Shown here in pieces: positions 17,910 to 27,700 of a stretch of DNA of 64,000 bases. Origin of the DNA: Bacillota bacterium (lineage in GTDB: Bacteria; Bacillota; Clostridia; Oscillospirales; Acutalibacteraceae); NCBI GenBank assembly GCA_023416955.1, contig JAEZGM010000005.1, positions 62,001-126,000 of the forward strand, in the 5' to 3' direction. Each line of letters opens with the position of its first letter. Within the stretch, counting starts at the first letter, position 1. A model generated the notes under the pieces. It searched no databases and was not told the origin of the DNA. It worked only from the letters and a program-made list of their open reading frames with translations. The position numbers were made by a program, and so were the translations under genes.

Positions 17910-18692
17910 TCAATCTGTCGGCCAGGCCGTTGTCGGAATTGCGGAAGAAGCCTTCGGTTTGGCTTCCTGAATGGAAGCGGAGGAAGCGGCCTTTGACGCG
18001 CCGGACTTGGAAGAAGCCGATTTTGAAGAGGCAGATTTCGAAGAGGCCGATTGCGAGGAAGCAGACTTGGAAGAAGCTGACTTTGAAGACGCAGACTTCG
18101 AGGAAGCGGATTTGGAAGAAGCCGCCTGCGAAGAAGCCGCTTTAGAGGACGCGGCCTGCGACGATACCGCGCTGGAGCTCGGCAGTGCTGAAGACTTTGT
18201 AAACGTATCGTTTGATGACCTTTCCCCAAAGAAGCCCGTCATAAAACCGTCAAGCGCAACCGTGCTCAGATCGCCGCCGACAACCTGATTGTCATACACC
18301 AGTATCGTCCCGCGCACATCCGTCTCCTGCGGATAATTTGTTACGGCGTAGACCCACTGTTTACAGACCTTTCCCGCGTACTTGGTCAGGTCAAGTCCCT
18401 GCTCTTTTTGAATTTCATTATAATTGCTGTATACATCGTTAAACTCCAACGGAATTGTTACGTCCTTTGTCTCCATCGCTTCCGCATTCACCGTCCAGCC
18501 AAACTGGTTGAAAAACGACACGCGCTCTTCATTGGTAGCCGCGGAAAGCGAATACCTTACCCCAGCGGCTTCGGCACTCGGTGCGGTGTTATGCACCCTT
18601 GTCAAAACGATTGCCGCAGTCACCACCAAAAGAACCACCGCCAATATGACACAAACTTTCTTTCTGTCGGCTTTAAATGAAAATACAAACAT
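17910..18692 (-). CDS. DUF4830-like membrane-anchored protein with Ser/Ala/Lys repeat tail
   Basis: A 260-residue protein with an N-terminal membrane helix (about 14-34, CVILAVVLLVVTAAIVLT). The outer domain is ~120 residues (NQFGWTVNAEAMETKDVTIP, DLTKYAGKVCKQWVYAVTNYP) and resembles the DUF4830 family. A ~75-residue tail follows, made of SASSK-type repeats. ATG 18692 follows AAGGGGGCGG; the frame opening at 18788 runs through a P3 hairpin and is rejected. Function unknown. The repetitive tail probably spans or binds the cell wall (inference). Repeat number may vary between strains. Confidence 0.8.
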   Translation of the reverse strand: MFVFSFKADRKKVCVILAVVLLVVTAAIVLTRVHNTAPSAEAAGVRYSLSAATNEERVSFFNQFGWTVNAEAMETKDVTIPLEFNDVYSNYNEIQKEQGLDLTKYAGKVCKQWVYAVTNYPQETDVRGTILVYDNQVVGGDLSTVALDGFMTGFFGERSSNDTFTKSSALPSSSAVSSQAASSKAASSQAASSKSASSKSASSKSASSKSASSQSASSKSASSKSASSKSGASKAASSASIQEAKPKASSAIPTTAWPTD

Positions 18693-18744
18693 TTCACCGC
18701 CCCCTTGTAAAAAATTAATATGCACGAGAACGGTAAAAAATGCA

Positions 18745-18840
18745 AAAAGGGGATGTTGCGAAATGGATGAACAACCATTTCGCAACATCCCCTTTACGGA
18801 AAAATTGCTTGTGGGTCATCATTAGACCCACATTTTGTAT
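18745..18840. repeat. P3 twin-hairpin element (copy a)
   Basis: Hairpin A GGGGATGTTGCGAAATGG / CCATTTCGCAACATCCCC, then hairpin B GTGGGTC-ATCATTA-GACCCAC. It ends 6 bases past the EF-G paralogue's stop codon and may serve as its terminator. Confidence 0.85.
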
Positions 18841-18846
18841 TTATCT

Positions 18847-20922
18847 TTACCCTTCGCTGCCCTCCTCGGACTTTGCCGCTTCCGTCACCTTTTGCGCGAC
18901 CTGCGGCGGAGCTTCCTCATAACGGCAGAAGTCAAAGGTAAAACTGCCCCTGCCCTGTGTGTTCTGCCTCACGAACGTGGTGAAGTCGTGCATTTCCGCC
19001 ATGGGAACCTCGGCCTCCACAACCTGCATTCCGCTGTCGGCCGGGTTCATTCCCAATACGCGGCCCCGGCGCTTGTTTACCTCGCCCATTATGTCGCCCA
19101 TGTTGGCGTCCGGAACGGTGCAGTTCAAGGTTCCGATCGGTTCGAGCAGAACAGGGGAAGCCTGGGGCATACCCGTTTTATAGGCAAGGCTCGCCGCCAT
19201 TTTGAATGCCATTTCAGAGGAATCCACCGGATGGTACGAACCGTCGTACAGCGTTGCGCGAAGTCCGACCACCGGATACCCCGCGAGCGGGCCTTTCACG
19301 ATGCTTTCGCGCAGTCCCTTTTCCACCGCCGGGAAGAAATTTTTCGGCACGGAACCACCCACCACGCGTTCACCGAATTCCAGACCTTCACTGTCACAAG
19401 GTTCAAACTCAACCCACACGTCACCATACTGGCCGTGGCCGCCGGTCTGTTTTTTATAGCGGCCCTGCACCTGCACCTTTTTCCGAATGGTTTCACGGTA
19501 AGGCACACGAGGCTGCTCCAGCGTAACGTCCACACCGAATTTGCTTTTTAATTTCGACACAATCACATCCAAATGCTGCTCGCCCATACCGGACAGCACC
19601 ATCTGGTGTGTTTCGGGATTTGTCGTAAAACGAATGCTCGGGTCTTCCTCGGTCAGGCGCAGAATTCCCTGTGCTACTTTGTCTTCTTCGCCCTTGTTTT
19701 TCGGCAAAACAGCAAGCGACAGCGTGGGAGCAGTATAGGTGATTCCGTCGAGCGTCACCCTGCGCACCGGAGAGGAAAGCGTATCCCCTGTGGAAACACC
19801 CTGCAGCTTCAGCACAGCACCGATATCACCCGCGCCGATATACGCGGCGTCCTCCTGCTTTTTTCCGCGCATCAGTACGGTTTTGCCAATGCGCTCCGTA
19901 TTGCCCGTGCGCATATCGATCAGCTGCGTATCGGTTCCGACCTTTCCAGAGATCACTTTCAGATAGGAAAGTTTTCCGATGAACGGGTCGGCAATGGTTT
20001 TAAACACGATTGCCGCGGGCGCCGCGTCGTCGCTGACGGTCAGCTCGACCGGGTTTCCGTCCATGTCGGCCGCGACTTCGCCACTCTTTTCCTCCGCGGA
20101 CGGCGCGAGCCAGACCAGCCCGTCCAGAAACTGCTCCATGCCCCGCATCAGCAGCGCGTCGCCGCAGAACACCGGACAGATTGCGCCGGACTTTACGCCT
20201 TTGCTCACGCCGACGATCACTTCCTCCGGCGTAAACTGTTCGCCGGAAAAGTACTTTTCGAACATTTCATCGCTGGTCTCGGCAACCGCCTCATAAATCG
20301 CGGTGCGCAACCCCTCCAGCCGATCGCCCATGTCGGGCATTTTCACCTCGAAGGGCGCTCCCTTGCTGTAGTCATACGCCTTATATTCCAAAATATTAAC
20401 GTAGATATTTGCCGTACCGTCCACAATATACGGCACGACAACCGGGCATACGGACGGGCCGAATTTTGCTTTCAGGTCCTCGAACACGCGGTAAAAACGC
20501 GCGCTTTCGTCGCAGAGCCCGTTTACGAAAAATATTTTTGCAAGGCCGCGCGCGTTGGCGGCGGCAACCGCCTTTTCCGTACCGACACTCACGCCGTTTT
20601 TGCCGGACACAGCGACCAGCACCGTATCCGCCGCGCGAACAGCCTCCGCCATACCGCCCTCAAAATCGAAAAGACCGGGCGCGTCAATTAAATTGATTTT
20701 ATGGTTTTTCCATTCCATGGGTGCCACCGCTGCGGACACGGACGACTTGCGCCGGATTTCCTCGGGGTCAAAATCCAAAACCGTGTTTCCTTCCCCTACC
20801 TTGCCCAGGCGGTCGGACGCGCCGGACAAATACAGCATCGCCTCTGCAATGCTGGTTTTGCCTGCGCCGCTGTGACCTGCAATTGCGATATTCAGAATAT
20901 TCTTCGCATGATACTGTTTCAT
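18847..20922 (-). CDS. Elongation factor G-like GTPase (EF-G paralogue)
   Basis: A 691-residue translational GTPase with the five-domain EF-G layout. The P-loop is GHSGAGKTS (about 16-24), G3 is DAPGLFDF instead of the usual DTPGHVDF, and domain IV/V sequence is conserved (TGGHGQYGDVWVEFEP, RRGRVLGMNP). The usual G4 motif NKxD reads NGLC (near residue 132, FFVNGLCDE), losing the Lys and the guanine-contacting Asp. It is not in a str operon (rpsL-rpsG-fusA-tuf), so it is probably an EF-G2-type paralogue rather than the housekeeping factor. AAAGGAG precedes ATG 20922. Confidence 0.88.
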   Translation of the reverse strand: MKQYHAKNILNIAIAGHSGAGKTSIAEAMLYLSGASDRLGKVGEGNTVLDFDPEEIRRKSSVSAAVAPMEWKNHKINLIDAPGLFDFEGGMAEAVRAADTVLVAVSGKNGVSVGTEKAVAAANARGLAKIFFVNGLCDESARFYRVFEDLKAKFGPSVCPVVVPYIVDGTANIYVNILEYKAYDYSKGAPFEVKMPDMGDRLEGLRTAIYEAVAETSDEMFEKYFSGEQFTPEEVIVGVSKGVKSGAICPVFCGDALLMRGMEQFLDGLVWLAPSAEEKSGEVAADMDGNPVELTVSDDAAPAAIVFKTIADPFIGKLSYLKVISGKVGTDTQLIDMRTGNTERIGKTVLMRGKKQEDAAYIGAGDIGAVLKLQGVSTGDTLSSPVRRVTLDGITYTAPTLSLAVLPKNKGEEDKVAQGILRLTEEDPSIRFTTNPETHQMVLSGMGEQHLDVIVSKLKSKFGVDVTLEQPRVPYRETIRKKVQVQGRYKKQTGGHGQYGDVWVEFEPCDSEGLEFGERVVGGSVPKNFFPAVEKGLRESIVKGPLAGYPVVGLRATLYDGSYHPVDSSEMAFKMAASLAYKTGMPQASPVLLEPIGTLNCTVPDANMGDIMGEVNKRRGRVLGMNPADSGMQVVEAEVPMAEMHDFTTFVRQNTQGRGSFTFDFCRYEEAPPQVAQKVTEAAKSEEGSEG

Positions 20923-21080
20923 TCTGGAGACTCCTTTCGCGGGTTCATTGGTACATCAGTACAATTGTTCACCCAATTTTAAAATAATTATAGCGTATTC
21001 ATACAATGATTACAATGCCAAACAAACAAATTCCGGTGCTTTTGCTCCAAGCCTTTCTTCACTTTTTTATTGATTATGAC

Positions 21081-21207
21081 TAGGGCTTGTTTGTAAAATG
21101 AGAAGAATTGTGCAAATTACAAAAATATCAGCATAGATAGGACAATCAAGCGGATTCATTTTGAGTTAAATAGAAAAAGTTGTTTTTCTTTTTACAAACA
21201 AGACCTA
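21081..21207. repeat. P6 inverted-repeat element
   Basis: 127 bp bounded by TAGGGCTTGTTTGTAAAA and TTTTTACAAACAAGACCTA. The reverse complement of its interior matches the copy at 57654-57760 (AACTCAAA, AATCCGCTTGA, GCACAATTC). It fills much of the 400-bp gap upstream of the EF-G paralogue. Confidence 0.8.
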
Positions 21208-21272
21208 GGTAAACGCTGTTGCCCTAAAATATGTACTGGCTGTCTCCCTAAATTATGACTGCGGACAGCACG

Positions 21273-21307
21273 AAAAACGCCCGTCCGGAAACCCGGACGG
21301 GCGTTTG
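21273..21307 (-). terminator. Terminator of the aldolase gene
   Basis: Arms AAACGCCCGTCCGG / CCGGACGGGCGTTT with a short loop, then T-rich on the minus strand. Confidence 0.85.
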
Positions 21308-21325
21308 CGCTTTAAAAAATATTTA

Positions 21326-22264
21326 TTATGCCTTGCCTGCGCAGCCGAGCACGGTGTTGATCTTATGCCCTACCATATCCTTGATCGCTGTGCGTGCAGG
21401 AGCAAGATACTGGCGGGGATCGAAGTGACTCGGATTCTCCGCAAAATACTTGCGGATCGAAGCGGTCATTGCAAGACGCAGGTCGGAGTCGACGTTGATC
21501 TTGCAGACGGCCATTTTAGCGGCCTCACGGAGCATTTCTTCCGGAATGCCGATTGCGTCAGGCATTTCACCGCCGAACTGATTAATCTGCTGTACAAACT
21601 CCGGAATAACGGAGGAAGCGCCGTGCAGAACAATCGGGAAGCCCGGCAGACGGTCGGAAACTTCTTTCAGAATGTCAAAACGGAGCTGCGGCTTCTGACC
21701 CGGCTTGAATTTGTAAGCGCCATGGCTTGTACCAATGGCAATTGCAAGGGAGTCAACGCCTGTACGGGTTACGAAATCCTGTACCTGAGCGGGGTCGGTG
21801 TAGTTCGCTTTGTCGGCGTCAACGGAAACTTCGTCTTCCACGCCGGCGAGCTGACCGAGTTCAGCCTCAACGGTAACATTATATTTATGTGCGTACTGTA
21901 CCACTCTGCGGGCTTCTTCCACGTTCTCCTCATAAGGTTTGGAAGAACCGTCAAACATGACGGAGGTAAAGCCACCGTCGATGCAGTCTTTGCAAAGCTC
22001 GAAGGACGGGCCGTGGTCAAGGTGCAGTGCGATCGGAATTTCAGGGTTCTCAATAACAGCGGCTTCCACCAACTTGGTCAGGTAAGTATGGTTCGCGTAT
22101 TTGCGCGCACCCGCTGAAACCTGAAGAATTACGGGCGCTTTCAGTTCGTTGCAAGCCTCTGTAATTCCCTGAACAATTTCCATATTGTTCACATTGAACG
22201 CGCCGATGGCGTATCCGCCGGCGTATGCCTTTTTAAACATTTCGGTCGTATTTACTAATGGCAT
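21326..22264 (-). CDS. fba: Fructose-bisphosphate aldolase, class II
   Basis: A 312-residue zinc aldolase of glycolysis, splitting fructose 1,6-bisphosphate. Key motifs are the Zn/catalytic HLDHGPSFE, AELGQLAGVED, GTSHGAYKF (phosphate/Zn) and VLHGASSV. ATG 22264 (MPLVNTTEMFKKAYAGGYAIG) follows GGAAGGGG; the frame extends upstream to 22543 but only over the glycosylase gene's end and spacer. Single-gene transcript with its own terminator. Related tagatose-bisphosphate aldolases look similar, so substrate is highly probable rather than certain. Confidence 0.94.
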   Translation of the reverse strand: MPLVNTTEMFKKAYAGGYAIGAFNVNNMEIVQGITEACNELKAPVILQVSAGARKYANHTYLTKLVEAAVIENPEIPIALHLDHGPSFELCKDCIDGGFTSVMFDGSSKPYEENVEEARRVVQYAHKYNVTVEAELGQLAGVEDEVSVDADKANYTDPAQVQDFVTRTGVDSLAIAIGTSHGAYKFKPGQKPQLRFDILKEVSDRLPGFPIVLHGASSVIPEFVQQINQFGGEMPDAIGIPEEMLREAAKMAVCKINVDSDLRLAMTASIRKYFAENPSHFDPRQYLAPARTAIKDMVGHKINTVLGCAGKA

Positions 22265-22386
22265 GGTATAGTCCCCTTCCTGATGTCTTACTTGATTTTT
22301 ATTATACCTCATATTGTCAAAATTTAAAAGGGATTTTGCGGGGAATTGCAAACAATCGGATATTTTGACAAAATTATAACAGCTTT

Positions 22387-23190
22387 TTATGCCTTTGCGG
22401 TCAATAATTGTTCCTTCTGGGAAAACAGCTCCGGGTTCATTCTGCTGTAATGAAAAATATACTGTTGCGCAATGCCCGCGTAAGGGCCGAACGATTCCGG
22501 CGTTTTCCCGGGGAACAGCGTCTGCATTGCGCGCTTCATCCACACGTCCATCGGGAACGCGTCAAGCCGGTGCAGCCCGTACAGCAGCGCGCAGTCCGCA
22601 ACCTTCGGTCCCACGCCGACAATGCCCGTCAGCTTTTCGCGCGCCTCGTCCAGCGGCAGCTTTCGCACCTGTTCCAGGTCAATTTCACCGGAAGCAACCT
22701 TCCGCGCCGCGTCCAACAGGTAGCGCGCGCGAAAGCCGCAGCGTACAACCGCAAGGTCATCCTCACAGAGCACGGCAAGGCGCTCCGGCGCGGGAAACGT
22801 GTGCTCTCCTGTGCCGATTTCTTCGCCAAATGCATCGCACAGCCGGGCGACGATCCCTTTGATGCGCGGAATATTATTATTTTGGGAGATAATAAAGGAG
22901 CAGAGCGCCTCCCACGGATCCTGATTCAAAATGCGCATCCCGGGCGCAAACTCCGCCGCCTGTGCCAGAACCGGGTCGCTTTCCGCAAGGTCGGCGCGAA
23001 TCCCGTCATAATCAAGGTCAAAATCAAAATAATGCTTCCAAAACGGGTCACGCAGCGCGTTGTTACAGGTTTCGGGCGAAATATTTAAAATTCTGCTGGA
23101 GGCCACGCCGGTATAGGAACCGTCGGGCTGGCGGTTCCAGCGAAAACACTGCCCGCACTCCAGCGTCTGAACCAAATCAAAGCTTTCCAT
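22387..23190 (-). CDS. 8-oxoguanine DNA glycosylase (OGG1-like)
   Basis: A 267-residue base-excision repair enzyme of the HhH-GPD superfamily. The N-terminal OGG domain (LECGQCFRW, about 10-20) is followed by the helix-hairpin-helix GIVGVGPKVADCALLYG, which carries the catalytic Lys (in GPKVADC), and the catalytic Asp in AFPMDVW. The OGG1-type VGPKVADC/PMDVW signature distinguishes it from AlkA or Nth. GTGAGGATT precedes ATG 23190. Confidence 0.9.
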   Translation of the reverse strand: MESFDLVQTLECGQCFRWNRQPDGSYTGVASSRILNISPETCNNALRDPFWKHYFDFDLDYDGIRADLAESDPVLAQAAEFAPGMRILNQDPWEALCSFIISQNNNIPRIKGIVARLCDAFGEEIGTGEHTFPAPERLAVLCEDDLAVVRCGFRARYLLDAARKVASGEIDLEQVRKLPLDEAREKLTGIVGVGPKVADCALLYGLHRLDAFPMDVWMKRAMQTLFPGKTPESFGPYAGIAQQYIFHYSRMNPELFSQKEQLLTAKA

Positions 23191-23365
23191 AGAATCCTCA
23201 CTTTATGTACTTCTGCAATCAGCCGCTTCCCCATGCATTAAAAAAAGGAAGCCGAACACCCATCGCTTAGATCGTGTATAGTCAATAATATCACAAACCA
23301 TAGGCTCGATCCCATTATACCACAAGGGCAAAACCAAAAACGTCGATGACCCCGCAAAGAAAACA

Positions 23366-23412
23366 GCACCGAAAGTACGGGCCCGCCCGGCCTGAGGGCA
23401 AAGCTATCGTGA
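23366..23412. repeat. P4 GC-rich element, truncated copy
   Basis: Carries CCGAAAGTACGGGCCCGCCCGGCCTGAGGGCA, matching one end of the P4 copies at 28679 and 43588; the rest is missing. It lies in the 777-bp gap between the glycosylase and rlmB. That gap otherwise holds a P5 hairpin, AT-rich DNA and the rlmB promoter. Confidence 0.75.
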
Positions 23413-23455
23413 TGCCACAGAAACAAAATGCCATTGCGGTATATTTATAAATTAG

Positions 23456-23506
23456 CAGTATAATAGGCTCAACCCTGCCGTTTGAGCCTATTATACCATA
23501 AAAAGC
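23456..23506. repeat. P5 hairpin element
   Basis: Arms ATAATAGGCTCAA / TTGAGCCTATTAT around ACCCTGCCGT, followed by ACCATAAAA. A related hairpin is at 45777. Confidence 0.7.
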
Positions 23507-23860
23507 CGTATCAGCATAATCCTGTATAAACTGGAAAACAGGAATCCCTCTCATGATAAATACAGGTTGTTATGAAGCATGAACCAATCCGGTTAACATA
23601 AAATCATATACAGGGACAATGTATAAACCCCCGATTCCTGTGCTGTTGCCACTTATCAACATTTTCAACAGGGTTTTCCACACTAATAAAACAGTTATTC
23701 CACATCATTATGTAAACCATTGCAAATACTGTAGGTATAACCTTAGGACGGACGGGGAAAAGAAAATGTATATTCCCAATCGGATTTATTTTAAAATATA
23801 AATTGCACAGAAGATTTTAAATTTACAGTAAAAAAGTTCCTAATTTTCATCAAAATATGC

Positions 23861-23866
23861 TATAAT
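23861..23866 (+). promoter_or_regulatory. Probable extended -10 box for rlmB
   Basis: TGCTATAAT, an extended -10 with no clear -35, about 100 bases before rlmB. Confidence 0.45.
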
Positions 23867-23967
23867 AATTAAATCTATACGACTACAGACGTAGTCAGCG
23901 CATTCGGGGTAGATCACCCTTGGGCAAAGCAGCCCTTAAAACAGTAAATTTAGGGAGTTATACTTTT

Positions 23968-24738
23968 ATGGATATGGAAAATAATCGGCGCGGCGAAGAT
24001 ATTATCGTCGGAAGAAACGCGGTCAGCGAGGCGCTGCGCAGCGGGCGCACCATCGACAGCCTGTATGTCGCGCGGGGCGACCGTTCCGGCGCGCTGAGCG
24101 CACTGATTGCAAAAGCGAAATCGGCAGGCATCAGTATCAAGGAAGCCGATACCAAAAAACTGGATTTCATGTGCGGCGGCGCGACGCATCAGGGCGTTGT
24201 GGCAGTCGCCGCGGTGAAGGAATTCGCCACGGTCGAGGATATGTTCAAGCTGGCGGAGGAACGCGGCGAAGCACCGTTTCTGATTCTTGCCGACGAGCTG
24301 GAAGACCCTCACAATCTGGGGGCAATTCTGCGCGTAGCGGAATGCGCGGGTGCGCACGGCGTCATCATTCCGAAGCGGCGCTCCGCGGGCCTGACCTACG
24401 CTGTCGGCAAGGCAAGTGCGGGCGCGGTCGAATATGTTCCCGTCGCGCGGGTAACAAATCTTGCCGCGACCATTGAGGAACTGAAACGGCGCGGCGTGTG
24501 GATTTACGCCGCCGATATGGATGGCCAGTCCTGGTGCAGTCAGGACTACGCCGGCCCCGCCGCCGTGGTCATCGGCTCGGAAGGGTTCGGCGTGAGCCGT
24601 CTGGTAAAAGAAAAATGCGACTTTGTCATATCCCTGCCAATGAAGGGTAAAATAAATTCGCTGAATGCATCCGTCGCGTGCGGAATACTCTGCTATGAGA
24701 TTGCGCGTCAGCGCGCCGGGTTAAAAGCAAAGAATTAA
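23968..24738 (+). CDS. rlmB: 23S rRNA 2'-O-methyltransferase, TrmH/SpoU family (RlmB-like)
   Basis: A 256-residue SPOUT methyltransferase. The N-terminal substrate-binding domain (about 8-85, VGRNAVSEALRSGRTIDSLY) is followed by the knotted catalytic domain. SpoU motif 1 is DELEDPHNLGAILRVAECAG, motif 2 is VIGSEGFGVS, and motif 3 is LPMKGKINSLNASVACGI. ATG 23968 with AGGGAG 9 bases upstream is preferred over an earlier ATG at 23920. It is first in a likely operon with the P-type-ATPase-like gene 23 bases downstream. Confidence 0.92.
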   Translation: MDMENNRRGEDIIVGRNAVSEALRSGRTIDSLYVARGDRSGALSALIAKAKSAGISIKEADTKKLDFMCGGATHQGVVAVAAVKEFATVEDMFKLAEERGEAPFLILADELEDPHNLGAILRVAECAGAHGVIIPKRRSAGLTYAVGKASAGAVEYVPVARVTNLAATIEELKRRGVWIYAADMDGQSWCSQDYAGPAAVVIGSEGFGVSRLVKEKCDFVISLPMKGKINSLNASVACGILCYEIARQRAGLKAKN

Positions 24739-24761
24739 TAGAATACAGGAGCGGATATTTT

Positions 24762-27700
24762 ATGGCCGATAAAAACAGAGCTCCGCAAAACGACTTTTCC
24801 CTTGACGAAATTTTAGCGGAGGCACAGACGCTGAAAGATACGCAAATTGAACAGGGAACAGCGCCGGATACCGGCAGCACAGACGCTGCCCTCGAATCCG
24901 GCGCGAAGCTGCCCGTTTTTTCTTCCCCCGAGGATATTGCCGAAAGCGCTCAAAAGGCACTGAAGCTGGAACCCGCAGGCTCCGAAACGGCCGCCGTGCA
25001 GAAAGAGAAAAAACGCCGTTCGTTTTTCGGGCGGAAAAAACGCGATATTCCCGAATTTGAAGAGGAAGAGGATGTCTACTACGGCCTTCAGCTGAAATCC
25101 CTGCAGGAATACCGCGAGGATTACGAAAAGACCATCCGCATTGATTCGAAAAAAATCAGGGAAGCGGAAAACAGTTCTCCTTTTTCTTATTTATTCCAAC
25201 AGTCAGGCGAACCCAGCAGCCAGCAGGATGCGCAGCGGGAAGAGCTGCATCGCGCGCGCCGGGAGCGCATAGAGCGCACACTCCGTGAGGCGGGGCTGGA
25301 GAGCGACGATATTTACGCCATCGTCGATTCGGTGGAGGTTCCTCCGGAAATTCCGGCCGAACCGCCCGTGCCGGATTCCCCCGTCAGTACAATTCCAGAA
25401 ACACCGGGGCCCGCCACCATTCCCCAGCCGCAGCCCATGCCCGTTCCGGTGCCTCTGCCGGGCCCGGCACCCGTGCCCGCGCCCACGCCGGAAGTAATTC
25501 CCGAGCCGCAGCGCAGGCAGGAAGTCCCGCCGCCGATGACGGAACCGGTTTTTCAACCCGAGCCGCAGCAGCCCGCCGCGCCGACGCCGGTCATCGGCCC
25601 CCAAATTCGCTGTGAGAGCAATGAGGACAAAAAGCCGGTGCGGGAGCCGGAAACTCGGCCCCAGGTCAAAGAAGGCGTTCTTGCTCCCCCGCCGGTCAGG
25701 GAGCCGCCGGTTCAGCGGCCGCCCTATTCCGCTAAAATCAGTCAGCCTTTTATCCCCGGTTACCGGCCTTGTGCCGGAAAGCCGGTACATATGATTGATC
25801 TAAATGACTTTCACTCTATTTTGGAGCAGGAAGCAAAGCTCTACCCGCTGGAGCAGCCTAAACCGGAGCCGATTCCACTGCCGGAAAAACCGGTTGCTCC
25901 TTCGGGTGACGACGAGCAGCCGCTGACGGTCGATGCCGAAGCCGCCGCTGAGGAAATCCCCGCCGAAGAAGCGGAAGCCGCTTTCACGGAAGAACCGATT
26001 CCGTTTCCCATTGCGCCGCCCACGGCGGACGAATTTTCACCGGTGGAGGACGGGCCGACTTCCTCGCTCAAACTTAAAAAGAAAAAACAATTTCATGTTT
26101 TCGGCAACGAAGAAGAAGATAACGAATCGCAGGAAGAACCACAGCCCGAACCCCCGGAGCTGGACGACTACTCTAGCCCGTCGGACGCGCCTTCCATCGC
26201 GAATGATCTGATAGGAAACCTGCACCGCCTTTACCTGCGCGGCGCCGTAACCGCGATTTGTACGCTCCTGCTGTTTGTGTTCGGTCTTTTCGGGGAGTAT
26301 TCCGGGATTTTTCCGCAGGCGCTTCAGATCACGCTGGAAACGCAGACCTATTTGATCTTGAATTTGATTTTTCTGTCCATTGCGGTACTGATGAACTACG
26401 AGCCGCTGATTAACGGATTTAAGGGTCTGTTCACTTTCCAGGCAAATTCCGACAGTGCGGTTGCCGTTGCCGTGACCGCCGCCACTATTCAGAGCGCGAT
26501 CTTATTTTCCGCGCAGAATACCGTCAGCAGCGGAAAGCTCCACCTTTACTCCACGCTTACAGTGCTTGCCCTGCTGCTGAACGCACTGGGCAAAGTGAGC
26601 ATGATGCGCCGCATCTGTAAAAATTTCCGTTTTGTCTCCTCCCCGGATCAAAAACAGGCGGTGCAGCTCTATGACGACTATAATACCGCGCTGCAAATGG
26701 GGAAAGACGTTCTCATCGACTCCCCGGCAATCGCCTACCAGTCCAAGACGGATTTTCTGAAGCATTTTCTCCGCTTTTCCTATATTCCCGATCCCAGCGA
26801 ACAAACCGCCCAGATTATGGCGCCGCTGGTTTTTCTTAGCTCGCTCATTCTGGGGATTGTAACATTTGTATTGACCAAAGACGTGTATTCCGCGCTGACT
26901 GCCTTTGCCGCGGCCGCCTGTGTCGGCACGCCGTTTATGAATATGCTCAGCGTCAACCTGCCTCTGAACCGCCTTTCCAAAATTGCTTCGCGCTGCGGCG
27001 CCATGATTGTGGGTTACCCCGCCGTCGAAGAATTCGGTTCAACAAACGCTGTTATGCTTGACGCGAAAGACCTGTTCCCCAAGGGAACCGTCGTGCTCAA
27101 TGGCATTAAAACCTTTGCGGGTCAGCGGATTGACGAGGCAATTGTGGATGCTTCCGCGCTGATGTGCGCCGTGGGTGGGCCGCTGAGCGACCTGTTTGAC
27201 CAGATTATCCAGAACCGCCGCGACATTCTTCCCAAAATCGACAACATTGTCTACGAGGACGACAAGGGCGTGACCGGCTGGGTTTCGGGCCGCCGGATTC
27301 TGATCGGGAACCGCAGTCTGCTGGAAACGCACGGCATTGAACCGCCCTCGCGCGACTATGAGGAAAAATACATTCAGGGCGGTAAAGAAGTCGTTTACCT
27401 TGCAACCGGCGGCGATTTAATCGCGCTGTTCATTGTTTCCTACAACTCTGATCGGCGGCGCGCAATGGAGCTGCGCCGGATGGAGGACAACGGCATCAGT
27501 CTGATTGTGCGCACGCAGGACCCGAATATCACCCCGCACCTGCTCGCGGAATGCTTCGGGCTGGACGAGCAGTGTATCCGTGTTCTGCCCGAACGGCTCG
27601 GCGAGGTTTACGCGGAGCTGACTGCGCAGCCGCAGGAGCGTTCCCCCGCCCTACTCGCTACAAAAGGCCGCTCCACCGCGATGATGCGGATACTGACCGC

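Noticed and set aside
17971..18288. Glu/Ala-rich 105-codon plus-strand frame
   Set aside because: It is the reverse complement of the Ser/Ala/Lys repeat tail of the DUF4830 gene.
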